A stretch of 64,000 nucleotides of DNA from DTU052 sp050951725 (GCA_050951725.1 JBMNJO010000001.1:1178001-1242000); one strand, 5' to 3'; positions 35,312 to 44,974 are shown, counted from the stretch's first letter. The notes: generated from the letters alone by a model not told the origin. Program-made: numbers and translations.

Positions 35312-36139
35312 ATGCTGTATAATAAACAACCAATAATTGAATTCAACAAGGTAAGTAAGTCCTTTGGCGAACTCGAGGTCTTGAAAGAGATTGATCTGGA
35401 TATCTATCCGGGCGAGATCGTGGCGGTAATAGGTCCCAGTGGTTCAGGGAAAACCACTCTGGCCCGAATGCTGATGACCCTGGAAAAACCAACGTCCGGC
35501 ACGATCATGGTAGATAATGAGTACCTATGGCACCAGGAGGTTAACGGGAAACTAATCCCTGCTGATGAGAAACACCTGCGTAAGGTGCGCAGTAAAATTG
35601 GTATGGTGTTTCAGCAGTTTAACCTCTTTCCGCACATGAACATCCTGCGCAACGTGACCGAGGCCCCCATCCATGTTCTGGGATGGTCCAAAGAAGAAGC
35701 CAGGCAGAGAGCCATCGAGATGTTAAACAAAGTTGGACTGGGGGATAAGCTATACGAATACCCAATTAAGCTGTCCGGCGGGCAGCAGCAACGCGTGGCG
35801 ATTGCCCGGGCGGTGGTTATGCGCCCGAAGGTAATGCTATTTGATGAAGTAACATCAGCCCTCGATCCGGAACTGGTGGAAGAGGTCCTTGAAGTAATCA
35901 AGGAATTGGCCTCTGAGGGAGATATGACCATGCTGCTGGTCACACATGAAATGGACTTTGCCCGTGACGTAGCAGATCGCATAATTTTTATCAATGACGG
36001 CAATATAGTGGAACAGGGACCACCACAAAGAATATTTGAGAATCCGCAAACTGCCAGGCTGCAGAGTTTTCTGTCCCGGTTCCGGAACAACTCCAATGGT
36101 CGTTCGGCTGATCAGGCGATACGGTCGATGGCGAATTAA
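35312..36139 (+). CDS. ehuA: ectoine-type ABC transporter ATP-binding protein
   Basis: 275 aa from ATG 35312 (AAGGGAG upstream; the in-frame TTG at 35291 overlaps that RBS). Walker A G-P-S-G-S-G-K-T-T, signature L-S-G-G-Q-Q-Q-R, Walker B V-M-L-F-D-E-V-T-S-A-L-D-P (Val replaces the common Pro). The ~12-residue insert after strand 3 (W-H-Q-E-V-N-G-K-L-I-P-A) is typical of EhuA. It would energise EhuBCD. Separate control by the c-di-AMP riboswitch means ATPase supply may set transporter activity. Confidence 0.87.
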   Translation: MLYNKQPIIEFNKVSKSFGELEVLKEIDLDIYPGEIVAVIGPSGSGKTTLARMLMTLEKPTSGTIMVDNEYLWHQEVNGKLIPADEKHLRKVRSKIGMVFQQFNLFPHMNILRNVTEAPIHVLGWSKEEARQRAIEMLNKVGLGDKLYEYPIKLSGGQQQRVAIARAVVMRPKVMLFDEVTSALDPELVEEVLEVIKELASEGDMTMLLVTHEMDFARDVADRIIFINDGNIVEQGPPQRIFENPQTARLQSFLSRFRNNSNGRSADQAIRSMAN

Positions 36140-36209
36140 AGACATAATCTGGTTGGAATCACTAAAACGGGTTTTGGTTACAATGTGAATTTAGCCCGGT
36201 GGGCCGATC

Positions 36210-36623
36210 CTACTTCACCACCAGTACCGGGCAATGAGCCGCAGCTACCACTTTACTGCTGATACTCCCCAGCAAAACGCGTTTCAACCGGTTTAACCCC
36301 CGGTTGCCGATGATGATGAGATCATAGTTCTCCTTCCTGGCGATTCTGCAGATGATATCCGCCGGCAGTCCGGCTTCCAGGTGCAGCGCTGCTGGTTGAT
36401 AGGGTTCCATGGCTGCCCGGGCGTTTTCCAATGCCTGTTTGGCTGTTATGGTGAGATCATGATGAATCTGGGGGGTATCAACCGGCATCACATCACTGGC
36501 CTGTACTACATGTACCAGACCCACCTCTCTGGCCGAACCTTCCTCTACAAGTTTCCGCGCAGTCGTAACCGCCTTCATGGATGCTTCCGAACCATCCACC
36601 GGTACCAGTATCTTGTTAAACAT
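36210..36623 (-). CDS. universal stress protein UspA family
   Basis: 137 aa, single UspA domain: N-terminal I-L-V-P-V-D-G-S-E-A-S, V-H-V-V-Q-A-S-D-V, and the ATP-binding signature I-I-G-N-R-G-L-N-R-L-K-R-V-L-L-G-S-I-S-S-K-V. The G-2x-G-9x-G-S type pattern indicates the ATP-binding subclass. Convergent with ehuA; no clear operon partner. Role in stress is general to the family. Confidence 0.9.
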   Translation of the reverse strand: MFNKILVPVDGSEASMKAVTTARKLVEEGSAREVGLVHVVQASDVMPVDTPQIHHDLTITAKQALENARAAMEPYQPAALHLEAGLPADIICRIARKENYDLIIIGNRGLNRLKRVLLGSISSKVVAAAHCPVLVVK

Positions 36624-36797
36624 AAGGGCAACTTCCCCTTTCCTCCAGATGTGGCTTCCTCCAACTCAAGGATTATACAAATGATTCCCCCTGCGGTTAC
36701 CAGTCGCAAGCATAACAGGGCGATTGCTGTCATGCTTCTTAAAGGGTTACGTTACAATTTGTCGTGTGGAATCACTCGCAGAAACCATGTAATAATC

Positions 36798-38228
36798 CTA
36801 GGGCTTCACAGTGACTAATGATTCCCTCGCCTGTGGACCGTCCTGGTCTTCCCCGCCTTTTTTATCTTTTTCCGCCAGTCTTTCCCGATGTCTCCTATTC
36901 AGGTTTCTTACCTCAATTATAAGCCAGGTTACAGTTATGATAGTCGAGATTATGTCAGCAGCCGGCCCCGCATAAAGAACTCCATCCAAACCATAGAACC
37001 TCGGTAAAATGATCAAGGCTGGTATAAACACGAGCACCTGCCGCGACAAGCTCAGCATCATGGAATGCAGGGGTTTTCCTATAGCCTGGAAGTATCCAGA
37101 GCCGACCATCTGCAGCCCAACAATCGGTAACACTACCAGAAATATCAGCAAGGCCCGACTTCCGAAGGCTATCAATTCCGTATCATGACTGCTGAAAAGC
37201 GCAATCAGCTGAGTGGGATATATTCTGGTCAAAATGAACCCAAAGGTGGCAATAGCCGTCGCCGCCATGAGAGCATAGGTCAAGACCTGCTTTACCCGGT
37301 CATACTTCTGGGCCCCAAAGTTGTATCCGATTATTGGCTGGGCACCACCATTGAGTCCCATGATAGGCATTACGATCAGGGCTGTCAGGGTCATAACCAC
37401 TCCCATTCCTGAGATCGCCAGGTCACCACCATAAGTCTTAAGACTGTTGTTCATAACCCCCCCCAGCACGCTCTGGGCAAACTGCAACGCAAACGGTGAC
37501 ATCCCCATGAACATTATGGTCGTAACCAGTCCCCAACGGAGCCGGAAGTTCTTACGTCGTATCTTCAGTTCCCCTTTACCCAAGGCAAAGTGTGTAATAA
37601 TCCAGGAGGCTGATACTGCCTGGGAAATAATCGTCGCCCAGCCTGCTCCTTTCATCCCCCAGTGGAAGACACTGACAAATAAAGCGGTAAGAATAATATT
37701 GCAGAAAGAACCAATCAGCATGGTTATCATGGCTTTATTGGGATTACCCTCGGCTCTTAGAAAGTTGTTCATCCCAAAGCTCAGCAGGCCCATGACGGTT
37801 CCCAAGATGACGATTTCCAGATAGTCTTTGGCATAGGGCAGAACCGTATCGCTGGCCCCGAAGAGTCTTAAGATAGGTTCCATGAAGATCAGGCCAAAAG
37901 CGCTGATAAGCAGTGATGAAACAACCAATAACACTACCGCATTGCCCATGACCCGTTCGGCTTCATCTTTTCTCCCCTGCCCCAACCTGATAGAGACCAG
38001 GGTAGTCGCACCCATTCCCACCATAGCTCCAAAAGCGATCTGAATCATCATGGCGGGAAATGCAACAGTTATACCGGCTATCCCCAGATATCCCACGGTA
38101 TTTCCGATAAAGACCCGGGCAATAACATTATAGAATGCCTGCACCAACAGTCCTACGATAGCGGGTATCGAAAACTGCAGGAGCAGTTTACCCGGATTTT
38201 CCGTTCCCAGCTTTTTTGACCTTTCCAC
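36798..38228 (-). CDS. MATE family multidrug/metabolite exporter
   Basis: 476 aa, 12 hydrophobic segments in two similar halves, MATE type: N-terminal P-A-I-V-G-L-L-V-Q-A-F-Y-N-V-I-A-R-V-F-I-G-N, G-M-G-A-T-T-L-V-S-I-R-L-G-Q-G, and G-L-N-G-G-A-Q-P-I-I-G-Y-N-F-G-A. The C-terminal tail (about 445-476) is charged and disordered. Exchanges cations for organic substrates; substrate not predictable. Monocistronic by position. Confidence 0.9.
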   Translation of the reverse strand: MERSKKLGTENPGKLLLQFSIPAIVGLLVQAFYNVIARVFIGNTVGYLGIAGITVAFPAMMIQIAFGAMVGMGATTLVSIRLGQGRKDEAERVMGNAVVLLVVSSLLISAFGLIFMEPILRLFGASDTVLPYAKDYLEIVILGTVMGLLSFGMNNFLRAEGNPNKAMITMLIGSFCNIILTALFVSVFHWGMKGAGWATIISQAVSASWIITHFALGKGELKIRRKNFRLRWGLVTTIMFMGMSPFALQFAQSVLGGVMNNSLKTYGGDLAISGMGVVMTLTALIVMPIMGLNGGAQPIIGYNFGAQKYDRVKQVLTYALMAATAIATFGFILTRIYPTQLIALFSSHDTELIAFGSRALLIFLVVLPIVGLQMVGSGYFQAIGKPLHSMMLSLSRQVLVFIPALIILPRFYGLDGVLYAGPAADIISTIITVTWLIIEVRNLNRRHRERLAEKDKKGGEDQDGPQARESLVTVKP

Positions 38229-38502
38229 AACAATCTCCTAGCCCTGATTAAAACCTGGATTCCACTTCACATATCGGCACCGGTCAATTTCGGGTAACCA
38301 GTCGCCTGGCTCTCCCCGACAAACGGCCATTATCATTGTCCGATCAGAATACAACGATAAAGCCTGGTGCCACACCCGTGTTTCGATGGTTTATAAACAT
38401 GCGCATACATTGTACCACTGTTAGACCGTGTTTGAGTATCTCGGATTTTGTTAATAGGTATAGAAAGCTGTCTACCAGAGATCCTGGAATCTACTTCAAT
38501 CC

Positions 38503-38549
38503 CGGAAAACAAAAGGAGGTCCCGGCTCCCGTTTGAGTACCGAACCTCC
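38503..38549 (-). terminator. terminator of the acyl-CoA dehydrogenase gene
   Basis: In the minus direction GGAGGTTCGG...CCGGGACCTCC then TTTTGTTTT, about 65 nt past the stop codon. Confidence 0.75.
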
Positions 38550-38611
38550 GCAAAAAATCCTTTTATTGCCAGAAGCGACTGGAAGTCGTTCGGACTTATA
38601 CACCTGATGTG

Positions 38612-40435
38612 TTAATCGAGGAAATAGGAATCTTCCATGTCCAGAAAGACATGGTCATTTTTCTTAATAGCTTCAAACTTACCGGCAACTAAAGGCAGCA
38701 GGGTCCCCAGATAGTATTTGGCGGTTACAATTTTACTGGTGTAAAAAGCGATTTTGGGATCATTGGCCGCAGTACCAGGGCCCTGAATTTCCGCCAGGCT
38801 TTCCCGGGCCACTCTGGCCTGCCAGAGGAACAGCCAGCCCAGGAGTATGTCCCCCCAGATTTCCAGGTACGAGGCCGCCCAGGATTCGACTAAAGTACCT
38901 TCTCCGTCTGACTTCATGATTTGGATCTGGTCTGTGATTTCCTCCAGCATGTCAATATAGCTCTTTATGTCTGATGCGTAGGGAATCAGTTCGTTCCATA
39001 CCAGGGCTTCGACGATGGATTCCTTTACCTGGGATAAAACCGTCTGGTAAGCCCGGCCGTTCTTCATGCTGATTTTGCGATTGATCAGGTCCAGGCTTTG
39101 AATGCCATTAGTTCCTTCATATATAGAGGCGATTTTACAGTCCCGGGCGAACTGTTCCACATGGTATTCCGAGCAGTACCCATAGCCTCCCAGGACCTGT
39201 ATAGCCTTAATACAGACCTCAAACCCCTTTTCGCTGCCATAGGCCTTGCAGATCGGGGTCAGGACCTCGAGGGTGTCACTCCATTTCTCCTTTTCATGCT
39301 CATCATCGGCAGCGTGGATGCGGTCCATACAGGCAATGGCGTACAGGACCAGGGCCCGAACCCCTTCGGTATAGCATTTCATCCACAGCAGGTTTCTCCT
39401 CACATCAGCATGAACCATAATAGAGTCCTGCTCGAATCCCTTCTTGCCCCGGGCCATACCCTGCTTCCTCTCCCGGGCAAAGTTAAGGGCGTGGAGGTAT
39501 GCGGTACTCCCCTGGGCAATCCCCTGCATTCCCACCAAAAGCCGCTGTTCATTCATCATGTTAAACATGGTTACAATTCCCTTGCGTTCCTCGCCAAGCA
39601 GCTCACCGATGCAGTTTCCGTTATCACCAAACGCCAATACGCTGGTAGATGACCCCCGCATGCCCATCTTGTGTTCGATACCCGGGCAGGTCACATCATT
39701 GTCTTCACCAAGGGTGCCGTCGTCGTTCACCCGGATCTTGGGGACTATGAAGCAGGACAACCCTTTGGTTCCTTCGGGGTCGCCTTCAATTCTGGCCAAC
39801 ACCACGTGGATGATGTTCTCATTGAGGTCAGTTTCCCCGCCGGTAATAAATATCTTGCTACCGGTTATGCTGTAGGTCCCATCCTCATTTTTGACGGCTT
39901 TACTCCTGACTGCACCGACATCGCTACCGGCTTGAGATTCGGTGAGGCACATGGTACCACCAAACCGGCCTTCATAAAGCGGCAGCATATATTTCTGTTT
40001 CTGTTCATCGGTCCCAAAAACCTCAATAACTTTGGCTGCGCTGTGAGTCAGCCCATAATAACCTGCCAGGCTGTGATTGGCGGCAAAAAAGAGCATTTTG
40101 CAGACATAATCAATAACATGCGGTACATTCTGACCTCCGACCTCATAATCCTCCTGAGCGCAGAACCATCCGCCTTCCGCCAGCTTTCGATAAGGCTCAT
40201 GGTAAACCGGCGGAACCCGAACCTTGCCATTTTCCCACATACAACCAATCTTATCCCCCGGTTCATTAGCCGGCACAAAATCATTTACCGCCAGCTTTTC
40301 TGCAGTATTAATCGTCATCTCGAAGGTTTCCCTCGAATGGTCCTGGTACCGCCCGGCCTGGCAAAGCTCTTCAACCTTCAGAACATCGTACAGAAAGAAT
40401 CGAACATCATTTAGGTCGCATATATTGTTACCCAT
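38612..40435 (-). CDS. acyl-CoA dehydrogenase (long, DmdC/FadE-like with C-terminal extension)
   Basis: 607 aa from ATG 40435 (GAGGAG 9 nt upstream; an in-frame GTG at 40441 is too close to it). N-terminal, middle (M-C-L-T-E-S-Q-A-G-S-D-V-G, F-I-T-G-G-E) and C-terminal domains, then the additional ~120-residue helical domain (PF12806 type) that distinguishes ~600-aa members from the ~380-aa classical enzymes. The catalytic base region is I-Y-E-G-T-N-G-I-Q. It introduces a 2,3-double bond into an acyl-CoA, passing electrons to an ETF. No ETF is encoded here. A sigma-54 promoter precedes it and its regulator gene lies just upstream. Substrate chain unknown. Confidence 0.9.
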   Translation of the reverse strand: MGNNICDLNDVRFFLYDVLKVEELCQAGRYQDHSRETFEMTINTAEKLAVNDFVPANEPGDKIGCMWENGKVRVPPVYHEPYRKLAEGGWFCAQEDYEVGGQNVPHVIDYVCKMLFFAANHSLAGYYGLTHSAAKVIEVFGTDEQKQKYMLPLYEGRFGGTMCLTESQAGSDVGAVRSKAVKNEDGTYSITGSKIFITGGETDLNENIIHVVLARIEGDPEGTKGLSCFIVPKIRVNDDGTLGEDNDVTCPGIEHKMGMRGSSTSVLAFGDNGNCIGELLGEERKGIVTMFNMMNEQRLLVGMQGIAQGSTAYLHALNFARERKQGMARGKKGFEQDSIMVHADVRRNLLWMKCYTEGVRALVLYAIACMDRIHAADDEHEKEKWSDTLEVLTPICKAYGSEKGFEVCIKAIQVLGGYGYCSEYHVEQFARDCKIASIYEGTNGIQSLDLINRKISMKNGRAYQTVLSQVKESIVEALVWNELIPYASDIKSYIDMLEEITDQIQIMKSDGEGTLVESWAASYLEIWGDILLGWLFLWQARVARESLAEIQGPGTAANDPKIAFYTSKIVTAKYYLGTLLPLVAGKFEAIKKNDHVFLDMEDSYFLD

Positions 40436-40534
40436 CTTCACTGACTCCTCTCCGGGTTTTTAAGGTGTTTTCCGACTGCGTCCATTTGACACCTTAAAAT
40501 CTCCCAAACTACCGATAAATTTCTCTTAATATAT

Positions 40535-40552
40535 TGCAACTTTCATGCCAAC
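40535..40552 (-). promoter_or_regulatory. sigma-54 promoter for the acyl-CoA dehydrogenase gene
   Basis: Minus-strand TTGGCATGAAAGTTGCAA: GG and GC with exact 10-nt spacing, matching TGGCAY-N5-TTGCA. It abuts the terminator of the upstream regulator gene. Confidence 0.85.
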
Positions 40553-40556
40553 CAAA

Positions 40557-40612
40557 AAACGAGGCTGCACTTTTTATACAAACAGGGAAGCGCAAACCTC
40601 GTTTTCTTTTAA
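40557..40612 (-). terminator. terminator of the sigma-54 activator gene
   Basis: Minus direction: AAACGAGGTTTGC ... GCAGCCTCG followed by TTTTTT. The reverse complement also has a T-rich end (TTTTCTTTT), so it may work both ways. Confidence 0.8.
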
Positions 40613-40631
40613 TTCTGCTGTTAGAGGTGAG

Positions 40632-42581
40632 TTACAGACCGTACTTGGCGATCTTGCTGTAAAGGGTGGTCCGGGCAATACCCAATTCTCGGGCAACCCG
40701 GGTGATATTTCGATTATGCTGCTCCAGGAGGCTCTTAATAAGTTCTTTCTCATAGCTTTGAACCGGCAGATCGAACGAAGGGGTGGTCTTATCGGACACC
40801 AGTTCCTGAGGAAGGTGTTCCACGGTTAATACCACATCATTACAGACATTAACGACTCTTTCCAATACATTTTGCAGTTCCCGGACATTGCCCGGCCAAT
40901 CATAGCTGTTAAATGCCTCCCAGACCTTCTTGTCCACTTTTACGATCGGTTCTTTCTTGAGCTTGACACACAGGTTTTCAATCAGGTGAAAGGCCAACAA
41001 CGGGATATCGTCCTTTCTCTCGCGCAGGGGCGGGATATTTATCGTAAAGACATTAAGCCGGTAGAACAGGTCCTGTCTGAATTTACCCTGACTGATCACT
41101 TCATTCAGATCCTTGTTTGTGGCTGCAATAATACGGACATCCACCGGAATTTCCTTATTACCACCCACCCGGGTTATAGTTTTGGTTTCCAAGACCCGCA
41201 GCAGGGTAGTCTGCAGGTCCAGAGGCATTTCCGCAACCTCATCCAGAAAAATGGTCCCCCCCTGGGCCAACTCGAACTTCCCAATTTTGCCTCCCCGTTT
41301 GGCACCGGTAAAAGCCCCATCGGTATAACCGAATAACTCGCTGGCGATCAGTTCCCGGGGTATGCCTCCACAATTAATTGCCACGAAAGGTCCACGTTTG
41401 CGAAGGCTGCCATTATGAATGGACTGGGCAAACACCTCTTTCCCCGTACCGCTTTCCCCCAACAGCAGCACCGTAGAAATGCTGCCTGCCGCTTTGCGTG
41501 CCAGGTCTATTGTTTCCAGGAATTTGGGGTGTTTACCAATCAGGTTGGAGAAGGTCAGGGTTCCTTCGGATCCGCTCATGCGCTGCGCCAACCGCTGAGC
41601 GCGTTTCAATTCACTGATAACCAGGACCAGCCCTTCGCTGACCCCATCACCATGAATCGGACGGGTGGTTAAGAGATAGGTATTGCGGCCATGCCGGGTA
41701 TGGATATCGATTTCATAATCCGTTACAATATGCTGGTTGTGGACTATGTCATAAACGTCTTTGTTTCTTGGATCCAGCAACTCGAAGAATACTTTTCCCG
41801 TTTTATTTGGATCAACCCCCAGATAACGGGCCATAATATTGTTCACATGCGTTACTTTGCCTTCGGAATTAATCGCCAGAATCCCTTCCGAGATGGATTC
41901 CATAACCGCGTTTTTATAATTACTGTTGGACTCCAGCGTGTACAGAGCTTCCTGCAGTCTCATCTGGGTTTCTATGGCCTTGACTGCGGTAACCACCATG
42001 CCCAGAGTGTGTGGATGAACCTTGTCAATAGGTCCGGCAATAGTCAGTGTGCCTACTATCCTGTTGTTGGGGTCATGGATCGGTGAGGCTGAACAGCACC
42101 AGGGATGAAACATCAGGCAGTAATGTTCCCGTCCCCGGATCTGGATCGGTTGGTCGATGACTATTGCGGTACCGATGGAGTTGGTTCCGGCAATTTCCTC
42201 GCTCCATTGGCCACCGGGAACGAAGTTGGCAATCCGCCCTGTCTTTTTGGCCTCGTCAGACCCTATTACTTCCAATATACAGCCCTCTTTGTCAGAGAGC
42301 ACAATAACAAATCCCGCATCAGCCACGAATTTATAAAGGTTCTCCATAATAGGAAGACTGATGTCAATAAATTTCCGCAGGGCGTTTTTGTGTTTTTCCA
42401 GCATCTCTCCTTCAAAGATCATCGGGGCCTGGGTAGGCTGAAAGCTCACTTGATTGTTTTTACTCCGCTCCCAGGAATCAAAGATTACCTTTCGTAACCC
42501 GGGACAGTCGGATGTCTGGCCAGTCACGTATTTCTTCCATATCTGCTTAAGTTCGTCCTGAGTTAAATTCTTATCTGCCAC
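40632..42581 (-). CDS. sigma-54-dependent enhancer-binding protein (GAF-PAS-AAA-Fis, AcoR-like)
   Basis: 649 aa. A GAF-like sensor (about 75-215) containing the AcoR-type W-S-E-E-I-A-G-T-N-S-I-G-T-A block, and a Cys pair in H-P-W-C-C-S-A-S-P-I. Next a PAS domain (about 222-330), the AAA+ domain with Walker A G-E-S-G-T-G-K-E (375-382), the sigma-54 contact loop G-A-F-T-G-A (422-427) and Walker B G-G-T-I-F-L-D-E (441-448), and a C-terminal Fis-type HTH (about 605-645; N-I-T-R-V-A-R-E-L-G-I-A-R-T-T-L-Y). The intact GAFTGA means it can activate RpoN promoters. Neighbouring acyl-CoA genes with sigma-54 promoters are its evident targets; a carboxylic acid or acyl-CoA is the likely effector. Confidence 0.93.
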   Translation of the reverse strand: MADKNLTQDELKQIWKKYVTGQTSDCPGLRKVIFDSWERSKNNQVSFQPTQAPMIFEGEMLEKHKNALRKFIDISLPIMENLYKFVADAGFVIVLSDKEGCILEVIGSDEAKKTGRIANFVPGGQWSEEIAGTNSIGTAIVIDQPIQIRGREHYCLMFHPWCCSASPIHDPNNRIVGTLTIAGPIDKVHPHTLGMVVTAVKAIETQMRLQEALYTLESNSNYKNAVMESISEGILAINSEGKVTHVNNIMARYLGVDPNKTGKVFFELLDPRNKDVYDIVHNQHIVTDYEIDIHTRHGRNTYLLTTRPIHGDGVSEGLVLVISELKRAQRLAQRMSGSEGTLTFSNLIGKHPKFLETIDLARKAAGSISTVLLLGESGTGKEVFAQSIHNGSLRKRGPFVAINCGGIPRELIASELFGYTDGAFTGAKRGGKIGKFELAQGGTIFLDEVAEMPLDLQTTLLRVLETKTITRVGGNKEIPVDVRIIAATNKDLNEVISQGKFRQDLFYRLNVFTINIPPLRERKDDIPLLAFHLIENLCVKLKKEPIVKVDKKVWEAFNSYDWPGNVRELQNVLERVVNVCNDVVLTVEHLPQELVSDKTTPSFDLPVQSYEKELIKSLLEQHNRNITRVARELGIARTTLYSKIAKYGL

Positions 42582-42725
42582 TTATGCGCCCCCACTTTCT
42601 GACACCGGTGGTCGATACGAAACATACCCCCATACAATAACTTGGTCATAGAATATTGGCAATAAAAATTCAATAATAATAATAATTTTATCACATAGTG
42701 TCGTGTTTTACTACATATAAGAGGA

Positions 42726-42750
42726 AAGGGGTACCCCTGAGGATACCCCT
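42726..42750 (-). other. hairpin downstream of ligase gene
   Basis: AGGGGTA / TACCCCT inverted repeat with a 10-nt loop, about 160 nt after the minus-strand acyl-CoA ligase stop. No clean T tract; weak terminator or operator. Confidence 0.35.
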
Positions 42751-42811
42751 ATTGGTACGGTTATTAAGTTACCACACACTCTATATATCCTTGCCTGGGT
42801 GGCTTTCCTTT

Positions 42812-42837
42812 GTTGTATCATTTCACTACGGTGTTGT
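42812..42837 (-). promoter_or_regulatory. 26-bp repeated element, copy 2
   Basis: GTTGTATCA..TTCACTAC..TGTTGT on the plus strand, 231 bp upstream of the sigma-54 activator gene and just past the end of the ligase gene. No GG-N10-GC promoter was found between it and the activator gene, so it may serve autoregulation or act at distance. Confidence 0.6.
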
Positions 42838-42906
42838 CTATTGCTGCAATTGTAGTCCGATTAAGGAATTGACTGCCATACCGCTCTATCCGTGCGATAA
42901 AACGTA

Positions 42907-44583
42907 CTAAGCGTTAGCCCGTTTGGCCTTTTCTTCTTCCACCAGGTCTTTGCGTTGTACCTTGCCACTGCTGCCTTTGGGCAGGCTGTCGCGGAATTCT
43001 ATGATCCGCGGATACTTGTAGGGAGCCATCTGGCCCCTCGCCCAGTCTATCAGTTCCTGTTCCGTGATCTTGCCTTCATAATCTGGTTTCAACACCACAA
43101 ACATCTTTACCTCTTCGCCTTTGGTCTCGTGCGGTACTCCGATGGCACAACACTCCAAGATGGAGGGATGTTGATACATATACTGTTCCACCTCGGCCGG
43201 GAAAACGCTGTAAGCTGATACCTTGATCATCTCCTTGAGACGGCCACATACATAAATGTAGCCTTTCTCGTCCATCTTGACGATATCCCCGGTACGAACC
43301 CAACCATCCCCCAGGAAGGTTTCCGAGGAAGCTTCGGGGTTGTTCCAGTAGCCAATTCCACAGCTGTCGCATCTGACCCAAAGTTCCCCTTCCTCCCCAA
43401 TTTCCACATCCCGGCTCAGGTCTTTAACATCAGCGATTCTGAGGTCGAGCCCGGGAACAGGCAGGCCGATACTGCCGAAAACAATGGCATCCATGGGATT
43501 CATAGTGGTGGTCGCTGTAGTCTCACTCATCCCGTAGCCTTCAAACAATTCTATGCCTAAAGCCTTGTAACGCTCAGAGATGGCGACTGGCAGAGGGGCA
43601 CCTCCAATGGCAAATGCTCGTATACTGGAAAGATCGTACTTGCCAAAAGCCGGGTGATTGGAAATGGCAATAACCACAGGCGTGGCCACACACAGCCAGG
43701 TTACCCGGTAACGCTCAACCATCTGCATCCAGGCCTCGACATCAAAACGGGCCATAATCACCAGAGTGTTGCCGGTAAAGATAAAGGTGCCAAGGTGATC
43801 GTTCATACAGGTTATGTGGAACATTGGTAAGACCGCAAACTGAACGTCATCGACGGTCATGGTAATATTGACGGTGTTTATCCACGCCCCATTTACCAGA
43901 TTCTTGTGGGTGAGCATTGCTCCTTTGGGGCGTCCGGTAGTTCCCGAAGTGTACTGCAAGAGGGCTAGGTCGTTGATATCGACATCCGCCATTTCGGTTA
44001 TGGGATCTGCAGCCACAAATTCCTTCCAGGTCATGGCTCCCGGACATTCCACTCCCCTGCCGCGCAGGTCTGGAGGAAACGCGGGATAGGGATCTTCAGG
44101 GAGATACTCATCCAGAGCTGTTACCACCACATGCTCTACGGTCGGTATGGCATCCCTGATCTGGTTGTAAACCGGTACTACCGATTCCTCGATAACCATC
44201 ACTTTGGCACCGGAGTCATTAACCGCATAAGTAACCTCACCTGCTTTATAGGCTGGCGAAATAGCGGTTACAACTGCCCCCAGACAATGAGCAGCATAAT
44301 AGGCAATTACAAACTGCGGAGAGTTTTGCAGACCTATATAGACCCGGTCACCTTTAGCAACTCCCATTTTTTTGAGACTCCCGGCGGCTCTTAACACCAA
44401 TTCTCTCAGCTCGTCCCAGGTTATGTACCTGCCGTAATAGATCAAGGCCGTTCTATGACGCAGGCGCAGAGAATTGTTGTAGAGGTGCCTGTATAAGGGG
44501 TCCTTGCCGTGGATATAACCTTCTTTGGCCCATAGTTTTGTGTAGCTCTTTTCCCAGAACCGCTCCCATGGTTTGATTTCCAT
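42907..44583 (-). CDS. AMP-forming acyl-CoA ligase
   Basis: 558 aa, ANL superfamily. P-loop-like motif Y-T-S-G-T-T-G-R-P-K-G-A-M, A5 motif G-Y-G-M-S-E-T-T-A-T, W-V-R-T-G-D-I-V, G-R-L-K-E-M-I-K-V-S-A-Y-S-V-F-P-A-E-V-E, and the catalytic Lys motif G-K-V-Q-R-K. It activates a free carboxylic acid to its CoA thioester. GGAAGG lies upstream of the ATG. Position next to the acyl-CoA dehydrogenase and sigma-54 activator suggests the first step of the same catabolic route. A decayed paralogue lies upstream (45,150). Confidence 0.9.
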   Translation of the reverse strand: MEIKPWERFWEKSYTKLWAKEGYIHGKDPLYRHLYNNSLRLRHRTALIYYGRYITWDELRELVLRAAGSLKKMGVAKGDRVYIGLQNSPQFVIAYYAAHCLGAVVTAISPAYKAGEVTYAVNDSGAKVMVIEESVVPVYNQIRDAIPTVEHVVVTALDEYLPEDPYPAFPPDLRGRGVECPGAMTWKEFVAADPITEMADVDINDLALLQYTSGTTGRPKGAMLTHKNLVNGAWINTVNITMTVDDVQFAVLPMFHITCMNDHLGTFIFTGNTLVIMARFDVEAWMQMVERYRVTWLCVATPVVIAISNHPAFGKYDLSSIRAFAIGGAPLPVAISERYKALGIELFEGYGMSETTATTTMNPMDAIVFGSIGLPVPGLDLRIADVKDLSRDVEIGEEGELWVRCDSCGIGYWNNPEASSETFLGDGWVRTGDIVKMDEKGYIYVCGRLKEMIKVSAYSVFPAEVEQYMYQHPSILECCAIGVPHETKGEEVKMFVVLKPDYEGKITEQELIDWARGQMAPYKYPRIIEFRDSLPKGSSGKVQRKDLVEEEKAKRANA

Positions 44584-44639
44584 TTGTCATACCTTCCTTT
44601 CCAATTAATCTATTGGTGGCGCAAAAAATACCTTGGGTA

Positions 44640-44935
44640 TGATTTTTGTGCTTCGATTCGGTATGATCTTGGACACCATTCCGCCGACCCCACTGCCGGT
44701 CATAGCCAGCCCTATAGCCAATCCCCGCTTTTCAACAACCCAGTTGGTGCAGAAGAGGGAGGCAGGCAGGGTCGAACTCCCTGTAAAAATGCCACAGCTG
44801 GATGCACTGTGAAAAGGCCATAAAAGCCAGCCCCGACACTACTAAGCAGATGGTCAATACGACCTGGGCATTGTATTTGACAAACGCCTTACCCATAAAC
44901 GGAAACGCAACCATTAAGGCCAGAGACATCAGCGT
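44640..44935 (-). pseudogene. relic of an OxlT-like MFS gene
   Basis: Minus-strand translation of 44732-44935 gives M-S-L-A-L-M-V-A-F-P-F-M-G-K-A-F-V-K-Y-N-A-Q-V-V, a close match to residues ~60-95 of the intact MFS at 30,130. Downstream, in a shifted frame, come T-N-W-V-V-E-K-R-G-L-A-I-G-L-A-M-T-G-S-G-V-G-G, matching a later part. The intervening ~20 residues, the N-terminus and the rest are gone. Confidence 0.82.
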
Positions 44936-44948
44936 AAACGATCAAATT

Positions 44949-44974
44949 GTTGTATTATTTCGCTACAGTGTTGT
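44949..44974 (-). promoter_or_regulatory. 26-bp repeated element, copy 3
   Basis: GTTGTATTA..TTCGCTAC..TGTTGT, 366 bp upstream of the acyl-CoA ligase gene and only 14 bp from the MFS relic. It may be the enhancer left over from the lost MFS copy, now serving the ligase. Confidence 0.6.

Noticed and set aside
44614..44634. Possible sigma-54 promoter directly upstream of the acyl-CoA ligase at 44,583
   Set aside because: GG and GC are 10 nt apart (AAGGTATTTTTTGCGCC), but the bases around -12 do not fit TTGC; too weak to list.
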